This document shows positions 43,063-50,105 of a stretch of 64,000 bases of DNA, one piece after another. Position numbers and translations under genes: made by a program. The notes beneath the pieces are model-generated. The model worked only from the letters and a program-made list of their open reading frames with translations, was not told where the DNA came from and searched no databases. Origin of the DNA: Bacteroidota bacterium (GTDB taxonomy: Bacteria > Bacteroidota > Bacteroidia > Chitinophagales > Chitinophagaceae). Position 1 is the first letter of the stretch. Every line of letters begins with the position of its first letter. The stretch spans positions 248,001 through 312,000 of the forward strand of contig JAFDXL010000009.1 of assembly GCA_018267955.1 (NCBI GenBank), in the 5' to 3' direction.

Positions 43063-43488
43063 CTATTTATCAGTTTTCACATGACTAATAATCCATTTCA
43101 GGCTATCAGGAAAAGGATACCCATAATATTCAAACTCAGATGGTGTAAGTAAAATTTGACTTTCATAGCCATACCAATACTTTTTGTAAGCAACGGGGAA
43201 AAAATTACCGATTATAAATTTGCCAGCATTACATTGTAAATCTCCATCTCGTGTTGAAGCAGTATGCTTACGACCATCTGCGTAATATTGATATTGAATA
43301 TTTGCTCCAAAATTACCTCTGGTTCCACATCCTTTAGAACTGGCAAAAACGTACCCTACTGTAATTTTATGACTCTTTCTAAAATCCTTACCATAGTAAC
43401 GCGCCACCAATATGAAAAGTATGACGGAAACTATTAATAGGACATATTTTTCGATCAGGCTATTTTGAGTTTCTTTCTTAGACTTCAT
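43063..43488 (-). CDS. Membrane-anchored hypothetical protein, paralogue 1
   Basis: Protein of 141 residues. A basic start (M-K-S-K-K-E-T-Q-N) is followed by one membrane segment (about residues 16-32) and a beta-rich domain outside or in the periplasm. It ends L-T-P-S-E-F-E-Y-Y-G-Y-P-F-P-D-S-L-K-W-I. The next gene upstream (43568-43984) is a paralogue with the same layout. The fold resembles DUF3592-type domains, but only loosely. Part of its 5' end is copied at 45637-45686. Confidence 0.7.
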   Translation of the reverse strand: MKSKKETQNSLIEKYVLLIVSVILFILVARYYGKDFRKSHKITVGYVFASSKGCGTRGNFGANIQYQYYADGRKHTASTRDGDLQCNAGKFIIGNFFPVAYKKYWYGYESQILLTPSEFEYYGYPFPDSLKWIISHVKTDK

Positions 43489-43567
43489 TTAGATGATAAA
43501 ACTTACAATTGATGAATATTATTTCTTGTCACCATTAGCCTGGCAATTTGGTTTCTCAAGCACCATA

Positions 43568-43984
43568 TTATTCTTTAATATACTTCAATATCCATTTAAG
43601 TGAGTCTGGAAATTTATAGGTGTATGTTTTAAAATCTCCCGGAGTCAGAAGCAAAGCACTTAAACAATTATTGTCTGGATTGTACAGAACAGGAAAATTT
43701 TTTCCAATAATAAGACTATCACAATCATTTTGATTTAACCCAATCCTCGTAGAGGAACCATTAAAAACTTTTGAATTAACTGTATAGTGATATCTCACAC
43801 CTATCCTTCCGCCGGACCGTGGCAAAAATTTGCATTGAGTAACAATACCGGTTGTTAGGCAGTTATTATTAGCCAACTGTTCTCTTTCAAACAACGAATA
43901 AATGATCATACCTATTAACGCCGATAATACAAGAACAGATATTATCGTATTTAGCTTATTGGGGGTTTCTTTCTTAGGTTTCAT
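43568..43984 (-). CDS. Membrane-anchored hypothetical protein, paralogue 2
   Basis: Protein of 138 residues from the ATG at 43984 (M-K-P-K-K-E-T-P-N), chosen to match the paralogue; an ATG 18 bp upstream is less likely. One membrane segment is followed by a beta-rich domain ending L-T-P-G-D-F-K-T-Y-T-Y-K-F-P-D-S-L-K-W-I, as in paralogue 1. The pair arose by gene duplication and has diverged well. The long palindrome copy A starts 7 bp upstream of its start. Confidence 0.7.
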   Translation of the reverse strand: MKPKKETPNKLNTIISVLVLSALIGMIIYSLFEREQLANNNCLTTGIVTQCKFLPRSGGRIGVRYHYTVNSKVFNGSSTRIGLNQNDCDSLIIGKNFPVLYNPDNNCLSALLLTPGDFKTYTYKFPDSLKWILKYIKE

Positions 43985-43990
43985 TGTCCC

Positions 43991-44117
43991 ACGTTTGCGC
44001 AAGCATTTAGCTTAGCCTGTGCCTGCGTGCTTGTGTCTCTTTAAAAATACTAAATTCATATTAATCATTGACACAAGTACCCTGCCCGCTAAAGCTTTGC
44101 GGCATACTTGCGCCAAC
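43991..44117. repeat. Long nested palindrome, family 2 copy A
   Basis: Outer arms TGCGCAAGCAT (43996-44006) and ATACTTGCGC (44104-44113), inner arms GCTTGTGTC (44029-44037) and GACACAAGT (44070-44078), with an AT-rich loop. The element recurs at 44836-44963, and together the two flank the DUF4304 gene. Confidence 0.75.
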
Positions 44118-44122
44118 TGAGG

Positions 44123-44150
44123 GAAATGCTGGTAACCGGGTGGTCACATT
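44123..44150 (+). pseudogene. 28-bp remnant of the 42713 gene
   Basis: Matches 42806-42833 at 26 of 28 positions and is followed by a stop (TGA). No further homology is seen on either side. It is a leftover of a duplicated or recombined gene. Confidence 0.6.
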
Positions 44151-44208
44151 GAGCTAAAATAAAAGTCCTATTATTATTTTTTACATAGTCGTATTGTCAA
44201 ACAACTAA

Positions 44209-44814
44209 TCAAATCCGGAATCCAATTTCTTGTAGATGTTCTATTGCGCTGACTTCATTCATTTTCCCTTTAAACTTTTGCATACAAGCTTCTGCTATTT
44301 TATTTAGAGTGCTGATATCCCCTTTGGCTTTCAAAAGTGTTGTCAAATATCTAAATCGACATATTTCTGTCGTTCCCCAAAAACCTTCGTTCATCCAACC
44401 CATTATCAAATCTTCATCAGATATGTGCTTATTTATTTCAGGAATTATTGTGTTTTGAATGGTCACCGACAAATTTGAAACAATATTACTGATGTCATCT
44501 GATATATCGGCTTTCCACCAAAAATCTGGGCTACCTGGCATAAAAGCACCGATTCTAGCATGCCAATGACACTGCTCAATTTGAGGCATTACTAAGTTTT
44601 CATGACGATGTTCAAATTGTCCTAAAACATTAGAATAAACACCAAAGTTTATCGTGAAGATTGTAGTTTGTTTAGTACTCTCCTTACTTTTCTGAAAGTT
44701 TACAACCGCATAATTTTTGCTTGATTCAATATAAAAATTATTCAACTTTTTACGGAATCCATTTTGCTTAAAAACGGATGTTGTTGAATCAACAATTACT
44801 TTAAAAATCTCCAT
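44209..44814 (-). CDS. DUF4304 domain-containing protein
   Basis: Protein of 201 residues. The N-terminal 130 residues carry the DUF4304 pattern: F-K-Q-N-G-F-R-K-K-L-N-N-F-Y-I-E, A-V-V-N-F-Q-K-S-K and F-T-I-N-F-G-V-Y-S-N. It is soluble, of unknown function. DUF4304 genes are often found in variable loci with small immunity-like genes. The gene is bracketed by two copies of the same palindromic element, which gives it the look of a cassette. Confidence 0.8.
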   Translation of the reverse strand: MEIFKVIVDSTTSVFKQNGFRKKLNNFYIESSKNYAVVNFQKSKESTKQTTIFTINFGVYSNVLGQFEHRHENLVMPQIEQCHWHARIGAFMPGSPDFWWKADISDDISNIVSNLSVTIQNTIIPEINKHISDEDLIMGWMNEGFWGTTEICRFRYLTTLLKAKGDISTLNKIAEACMQKFKGKMNEVSAIEHLQEIGFRI

Positions 44815-44835
44815 GGTATATTTTTAATCAATCCC

Positions 44836-44963
44836 CACGTTGGCGCAAGCATGCCACTTAGCCTGTGCCCTGCGTGCTTGTGTCACTTTAAAAATACTAA
44901 ATTCATATTAATCATTGGTACAAATACCCTACCCGCTAAAGCCTTGTGGCATACTTGCGGCAA
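44836..44963. repeat. Long nested palindrome, family 2 copy B
   Basis: Arms 44839-44857 (GTTGGCGCAAGCATGCCAC) and 44946-44963. The central AT-rich part is the same as copy A from TTTAAAAATACTAAATTC through ATATTAATCATTG. Confidence 0.75.
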
Positions 44964-44974
44964 TCACGAGAATT

Positions 44975-45478
44975 TCACCATTTTGTAGACCAAGAAATGA
45001 TTTTACAGTCAGACAGAAATTTATACCGTTCAATTTCTATTCTAAAATCTTCTTCATATGTTGTAAACATTGCAAACGAATTATATAGATCAGACGAGAA
45101 ATATACCTGGTATATTTTGGCATTATTACCTACAATATATCTATTGCTATTTTTAATAAGCAACTGGAAATAATCCTCTTTGTGTATTCCATTACCATAG
45201 CAATATCCCAATATTGTAATAATATTACCACATTGCTGGTATTCTATCGCAACATTTGTCCAATTTCGACCGTGTTTTAAATGTCCTTCTATCGCTTTAT
45301 TACTAAGACTATCAATCAACAGCAAAACATTGTCAGAAAAACAATATCGTATGCCGGGCGTACCTGGCTTGTCGCAAGTAATTTCCCTTACTACAGTATC
45401 AGGTGCATTAATTTGAGCAAAGCTATATGAGGGGAGTAAAAAAATATGCAATAGAAATATACTTAACAATAGCCTCAT
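44975..45478 (-). CDS. Secreted hypothetical protein
   Basis: Protein of 167 residues with a signal peptide (residues 1-21, P-S-Y-S-F-A-Q). The body is not recognised; four Cys could form two disulfides (E-I-T-C-D-K...I-R-Y-C-F, Q-Q-C-G-N...L-G-Y-C-Y). Its 3' end lies 11 bp from palindrome copy B. Confidence 0.7.
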   Translation of the reverse strand: MRLLLSIFLLHIFLLPSYSFAQINAPDTVVREITCDKPGTPGIRYCFSDNVLLLIDSLSNKAIEGHLKHGRNWTNVAIEYQQCGNIITILGYCYGNGIHKEDYFQLLIKNSNRYIVGNNAKIYQVYFSSDLYNSFAMFTTYEEDFRIEIERYKFLSDCKIISWSTKW

Positions 45479-45605
45479 TATATATAAATATAAGTTTGTT
45501 TAGCGTCTCAATCTGTCAATCCTCTTTCTCTCAAACAATATTATACGCTTTCTTTATTTCAATTCTGCAATTGGGAAATAGATTTTGGCTGTTTTGTATT
45601 AAAGT

Positions 45606-45680
45606 CTAGTTGGAAAACTTCCGGTATATTTCTGCATATTTCTCAATCAGACTGTTTTGAGTTTCTTTCTTAGACTTCAC
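45606..45680 (-). pseudogene. 5' fragment of the 43063-43488 gene
   Basis: Bases 45637-45686 match 43445-43494 at about 45 of 50 positions. The frame (GTG start) reads M-K-S-K-K-E-T-Q-N-S-L-I-E-K-Y as in the intact gene, then diverges and stops after 24 residues. The break lies just before the membrane segment. Confidence 0.65.
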
Positions 45681-45936
45681 TTAGATACGTTTTACATGCT
45701 TTAATACTCCATTTAGCATCATGAAGCGTTCTGATGATTATCTTAATAACAGGGGTTTCCCAATTATTGTCTTTTATTAAGTAGGTTATAAAATTTCCTC
45801 CATCTTCAGTCTCATACCATCCACAATCTATTATATACTGTCCATAGACTGCCTGGTACATATCTTCCCTCAAATTTGTATCGTCTGAAACATCATCGTA
45901 TATAAAAATATCGTCTTTTACAATTCTTAAATCCAT
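45670..45936 (-). CDS. Small acidic hypothetical protein
   Basis: Protein of 88 residues, strongly acidic and rich in Asp, Tyr and Trp (I-V-K-D-D-I-F-I-Y-D-D-V-S-D-D-T...C-G-W-Y-E-T-E-D-G-G). It is not recognised. Its last codons overlap the gene fragment at 45606-45680, so the C-terminus may have been altered by the recombination. Composition and size would suit an immunity or inhibitor protein, which is a guess. Confidence 0.6.
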   Translation of the reverse strand: MDLRIVKDDIFIYDDVSDDTNLREDMYQAVYGQYIIDCGWYETEDGGNFITYLIKDNNWETPVIKIIIRTLHDAKWSIKACKTYLSEV

Positions 45937-46116
45937 GATATATCAGCTCTGCAGGTAACAAATCTCCTGATTTGCGCCTACAATAGCAAGTCGCCCAATT
46001 ACTCAATCCACCTTCTTCTACAGGGGGCGATCTTTGCACCTAAAAACCACGCCTCCCACTATCATTTTTTTCTTCATTTCATCGAATACTATTTATCGCC
46101 GCCTTAACATTCCGCC

Positions 46117-46147
46117 ATTGTCAAAGCCGGGCAATATTGTACCTTTG
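46117..46147 (+). promoter_or_regulatory. Promoter of hmgA2-hppD2
   Basis: ATTG (-33, 46117-46120) and TACCTTTG (-7, 46140-46147) with a 19-nt spacer, a good Bacteroidota promoter, 20 nt ahead of the hmgA start. Confidence 0.65.
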
Positions 46148-46167
46148 ATCAAAATCAGACCGTTTCA

Positions 46168-47325
46168 ATGGCACATTACTATACGCTGGGGACAATCCCT
46201 CACAAGCGCCATACACAATTTCGCAAACCGGATGGTGGCTTGTATTCTGAGCAGCTTTTCAGCACAGAAGGTTTTTCCTCTAATTATTCGCTGCTTTATC
46301 ACATACACCCACCCACACAGATCATTAAGGCAGAAGAACCGATAGATGTATCGCCAAAGCCTGCCCACGATAATATTCTAAAACACCGCAGTTTCCAGGG
46401 CTTTAATATCAAACCGGAAGCCGACTACCTGAAAAGCAGGAAAATAGTATTGTTTAATAATGATGTACAGATAACCCTGGCAGCACCTTCTAAGGGCCTT
46501 ACAGACAGCTTCTTTAAAAACGCAGATGCAGACGAGGTAATATTTGTACACGAAGGAACGGGCGTATTAAAGACACAATATGGCCAGCTGCCCTTTGGCT
46601 ACGGAGATTACCTGGTAATACCACGTGGTACCATCTACCAGATAGAGTTCAATGACGAAAACAACCGTTTATTCATCGTAGAATCCTTCAGCCCGATAAC
46701 ATACCCTAAGCGCTACCTGAGCCGCTATGGCCAGTTACTGGAGCATGCCCCGTATTGTGAGCGTGACATCCGTAAGCCTCAGGACCTGATAACTATAGAT
46801 GAAAAGGGCGAATTCCTCATCAATACCAAAAAGAAAGGGCTGCTCTACCCCATTACTTACGCCAACCATCCGTTTGATGTAGTAGGCTGGGATGGCTGCG
46901 AGTATCCTTATGCATTCAGCATACACGATTTTGAACCCATTACAGGCCGCGTGCACCAGCCACCGCCGGTACACCAGACATTTGATGCGCACAACTTTGT
47001 GATCTGCTCTTTCTGTCCAAGGTTGTTCGATTACCATCCGCAGGCAATACCAGCACCCTACAACCACAGCAATATCGATAGCGATGAAGTGCTGTATTAT
47101 GTAGATGGCGATTTTATGAGCCGTAAGCATGTTACAAGGGGTATGATCACCCTGCACCCTGCAGGCATACCGCACGGCCCGCACCCTGGTGCTGTAGAAA
47201 AGAGCATCGGCGCTAAAGAAACAAAAGAACTGGCTGTAATGGTAGATACCTTCCACCCGCTGAAGATGACCATGGAAGCGCATGGCATAGAAGACGATGG
47301 CTACATTATGAGCTGGGCTGAATAA
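46168..47325 (+). CDS. hmgA: Homogentisate 1,2-dioxygenase, copy 2
   Basis: Protein of 385 residues with the same iron-site pattern as copy 1: H-P-Q-A-I-P-A-P-Y-N-H-S-N-I-D-S-D-E and H-P-A-G-I-P-H-G-P-H-P-G. By eye roughly 60% of residues match copy 1, so the duplication is old, or one copy came by transfer. This pair has its own clear promoter and stands apart from paa genes. Confidence 0.95.
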   Translation: MAHYYTLGTIPHKRHTQFRKPDGGLYSEQLFSTEGFSSNYSLLYHIHPPTQIIKAEEPIDVSPKPAHDNILKHRSFQGFNIKPEADYLKSRKIVLFNNDVQITLAAPSKGLTDSFFKNADADEVIFVHEGTGVLKTQYGQLPFGYGDYLVIPRGTIYQIEFNDENNRLFIVESFSPITYPKRYLSRYGQLLEHAPYCERDIRKPQDLITIDEKGEFLINTKKKGLLYPITYANHPFDVVGWDGCEYPYAFSIHDFEPITGRVHQPPPVHQTFDAHNFVICSFCPRLFDYHPQAIPAPYNHSNIDSDEVLYYVDGDFMSRKHVTRGMITLHPAGIPHGPHPGAVEKSIGAKETKELAVMVDTFHPLKMTMEAHGIEDDGYIMSWAE

Positions 47326-47371
47326 TATTATTGATAAACGAAAAGTAACAAATCCTAAAATAGTAGTAGTT

Positions 47372-48499
47372 ATGCAAACAATGACCGCGAGCGAAAAAAT
47401 GGCAACAGCGCAAGACTTTCTGCCAATTAACGGTACAGATTACCTGGAGCTGTATGTTGGCAATGCCAAGCAGTCTGCCCATTATTATAAAACGGCGTTC
47501 GGCTTTCAGTCTGTAGCTTATGCAGGCCCTGAAACAGGCGTACGCGACCGCGCATCTTATGTGCTGCAGCAAGGCAAGATACGCCTGGTGCTGACAACCG
47601 CTTTAAAATCTGACCACCCCGTTGCAGACCATGTTCGCAAGCATGGTGATGGTGTAAAAATACTGGCCCTGTGGGTAGATGATGCCTACAAATCATTTGA
47701 AGAAACTACCAAACGTGGCGCTAAGCCATACCTGGAGCCTACTACGCTTACAGATGAGCATGGTGAAGTGCGTATGAGTGGCATCTACACCTATGGCGAA
47801 ACGGTACACATGTTCATAGAGCGTAAAAACTACAAAGGCATCTTCATGCCGGGTTATAAAGCAGTAACATCAGACTACGCACCTAAAGAAGCAGGCCTGC
47901 TGTATGTAGACCATTGCGTAGGTAATGTGGGCTGGAACCGTATGAACGAAACCGTACAATGGTATGAAGATGTAATGGGCTTTGCCAACATCCTGACATT
48001 TGACGATAAGCAGATCAATACCGAATACTCTGCCCTGATGAGCAAGGTAATGAGTAACGGTAACGGTTATGTGAAATTCCCGATAAACGAACCTGCAGAA
48101 GGTAAAAAGAAATCGCAGATTGAAGAGTACCTCGATTTTTATGAAGGGGAAGGCGTACAGCACATTGCCGTTGCTACCGGCGATATCATTGCTACCGTTC
48201 GCGAATTGAAATCTCGTGGTGTGGAATTCCTGGATACACCAGACACGTACTACGAAGAGTTGTTTGCCCGTGTAGGTAAGATAGATGAAGATATCGCCCC
48301 ATTGCAGGAACTGAAGATACTGGTAGATCGTGATGAGGAAGGCTACCTGCTGCAGATATTTACCAAGCCTGTAGAAGATCGCCCGACCTTATTCTTTGAG
48401 ATCATACAGCGTAAAGGTGCCAAGAGCTTCGGCGCAGGTAACTTTAAAGCATTGTTCGAATCTATTGAAAGAGAACAGGAAAAGAGGGGCAACCTTTAA
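47372..48499 (+). CDS. hppD: 4-Hydroxyphenylpyruvate dioxygenase, copy 2
   Basis: Protein of 375 residues from the ATG at 47372. Two VOC domains with Fe ligands in Y-V-D-H-C-V-G-N-V, V-Q-H-I-A-V-A-T and F-F-E-I-I-Q-R-K-G. The C-terminal tail matches copy 1 almost throughout ([17 protein letters not shown]). Compared with copy 1 it lacks about 10 N-terminal residues. It lies 46 bp after hmgA copy 2 and ends at a strong terminator. Confidence 0.95.
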   Translation: MQTMTASEKMATAQDFLPINGTDYLELYVGNAKQSAHYYKTAFGFQSVAYAGPETGVRDRASYVLQQGKIRLVLTTALKSDHPVADHVRKHGDGVKILALWVDDAYKSFEETTKRGAKPYLEPTTLTDEHGEVRMSGIYTYGETVHMFIERKNYKGIFMPGYKAVTSDYAPKEAGLLYVDHCVGNVGWNRMNETVQWYEDVMGFANILTFDDKQINTEYSALMSKVMSNGNGYVKFPINEPAEGKKKSQIEEYLDFYEGEGVQHIAVATGDIIATVRELKSRGVEFLDTPDTYYEELFARVGKIDEDIAPLQELKILVDRDEEGYLLQIFTKPVEDRPTLFFEIIQRKGAKSFGAGNFKALFESIEREQEKRGNL

Positions 48500-48522
48500 T
48501 AACTAAGTAAGACAATATAAGA

Positions 48523-48550
48523 ACGGGGCTAATTATAGCCCCGTTTTTTT
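48523..48550 (+). terminator. Terminator of hmgA2-hppD2
   Basis: ACGGGGCTA, loop ATTA, TAGCCCCGT, then T7. Confidence 0.9.
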
Positions 48551-48992
48551 AATTACTCGATCTTGGATTCTGAATATTAAAACCACCTACTACCAGCCGT
48601 ATGTGAGCGCCATTGCTCGAACTGGAAAACCTGAATTCGCCGCGGATGCTGTGTTCACTTAAGTGCGAAATGTGTATATATCCATCCTTCACCACATCGG
48701 GGATAGCACCGGTGCCATCGCTGTAATCAATGGTTTCGATACCGGGCTTTGCGATAGTGCAGGTATCATGAATACCTGTAAGGTTCAATAAAAAGGATTC
48801 TCCTTTATACCCGTCTGCCAGTATGGTAGCCACTCCCCTGTTGTAATCCCATTCTGCATTTACACGCTGTATAGCTATATAATCGCTATCATTTGCATAG
48901 CGCACCCTTATGCCCGACGTTATATTTACTGTATGATCCTTCTGGCAGGCAGCTACCAGCAAAAAAGATAACAGTACAGCAATTTTCTTCAT
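48549..48992 (-). CDS. Hypothetical lipoprotein
   Basis: Protein of 147 residues from the ATG at 48992 (M-K-K-I-A-V-L-L), giving a standard SPII signal with lipobox V-A-A-C. An in-frame ATG three codons upstream is less likely. The mature part is beta-rich and not recognised. It ends at the hppD2 terminator, which may serve both strands. Confidence 0.75.
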   Translation of the reverse strand: MKKIAVLLSFLLVAACQKDHTVNITSGIRVRYANDSDYIAIQRVNAEWDYNRGVATILADGYKGESFLLNLTGIHDTCTIAKPGIETIDYSDGTGAIPDVVKDGYIHISHLSEHSIRGEFRFSSSSNGAHIRLVVGGFNIQNPRSSN

Positions 48993-49070
48993 CGGGCGCA
49001 AGGTATCAGTCCTAAGTTACGCCTGTGTTATCCCAATATTATCTTAATGTTTCCTAATGTATAAGTACTG

Positions 49071-49859
49071 CTATATGCGGTTATTTAATTCGGCAACACA
49101 TATTAATGACGATCCTTTAAGCTTTCCGGGCACTATACGTGCATCCAGGTATAGCATATTCCCAATGAGTTTATGCGCTGCTTTAGATAAGCGTGATGAC
49201 GGGGCAGATAATTTTATTTGCCTGTCTTTCTTAGATAAAGACTGAACCTTGAGCATCCAATACAAAGGATGAAAGAAGTATTGCTGTTTTACTATAGCGA
49301 AGCCTGTATTGTGCATCGTGTTCTCCATCATAGCCAGATCGTACCGCCTGAAATGCCCGTAAAACTCATCGTAGTTGCTCCATATCTCTTTACATGCAGG
49401 CACGGTAATGAGCAAATGCTTCAGTCCTGGATAATATTCCTTAAGCTCTTCGATAAATTCTTCCGGGTCTTTAATGTGCTCTATCACATCCAGCAATATA
49501 ATAGCCTGTATATTTTCTCGTATGTGTACAGGCAGATGGATGGCATTGGTATTGTAATGAATGGTAGCATTACCTTCTATAGGCTCGCAAATACCTAGTT
49601 CTACGCCCGTGATCATGGTGCCCCTGCTAAAAATATAATTGGTAGCTATACCGCGTCCACAGCCTACATCCAGGATGTTTTTCAGCCCGTATTTTTTTGC
49701 AAAATGGTGCACCAGCCTGTTTCGGGCAGTGTTCCAAAAGTCATTTTCAATTCCATCGGGATAAGCATTGTGAAATTCTTCCTGGTCAAACTCTGTGTTG
49801 AGGGTAGGAAATAGTTTTTCCTGTACGGCATCGGCCGCTTCAATCCTTAGTGGATTCAT
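49071..49859 (-). CDS. SAM-dependent methyltransferase
   Basis: Protein of 262 residues with a class I methyltransferase core. Motif I is I-L-D-V-G-C-G-R-G-I-A-T, followed by G-V-E-L-G at the end of strand 2 and A-I-I-L-L-D-V-I-E-H-I-K-D-P-E-E-F (UbiG/Methyltransf_11-23 type). The substrate is unknown. No clear operon partner. Confidence 0.88.
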   Translation of the reverse strand: MNPLRIEAADAVQEKLFPTLNTEFDQEEFHNAYPDGIENDFWNTARNRLVHHFAKKYGLKNILDVGCGRGIATNYIFSRGTMITGVELGICEPIEGNATIHYNTNAIHLPVHIRENIQAIILLDVIEHIKDPEEFIEELKEYYPGLKHLLITVPACKEIWSNYDEFYGHFRRYDLAMMENTMHNTGFAIVKQQYFFHPLYWMLKVQSLSKKDRQIKLSAPSSRLSKAAHKLIGNMLYLDARIVPGKLKGSSLICVAELNNRI

Positions 49860-50105
49860 GGTGAATTGGTTTAAGTTAAATTATTATTGTTCTACTGTCT
49901 TGATATTGACAGACAATACAGGTACTTTGGTTTGTATAAATATTGTCATGAACTAGTCATTTCAAAATTTATTAAGCTATAGTTACACTATTCTCGAAAA
50001 CAAGGTAACAAGAGTTAATGCTCATTGAAAAAAATCTAAATAGTGGATACAGTAAACTAAGATTATTCATTATTTTTTATAAACCTCGCACTTTCAGTTT
50101 CTACA

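Noticed and set aside
43991..44963. Integron attC sites
   Set aside because: The palindromes have size and nesting like attC, but the ends read GTT...AAC outward instead of AAC...GTT, the GTTRRRY core is not present, and no integrase is visible.
44946..45609. Plus-strand frames of 75 and 60 residues
   Set aside because: They lie antisense to a gene with a clear signal peptide, or carry no signal and no support.
46735..47283. 182-residue minus-strand frame
   Set aside because: It is antisense to hmgA copy 2, which is certain.
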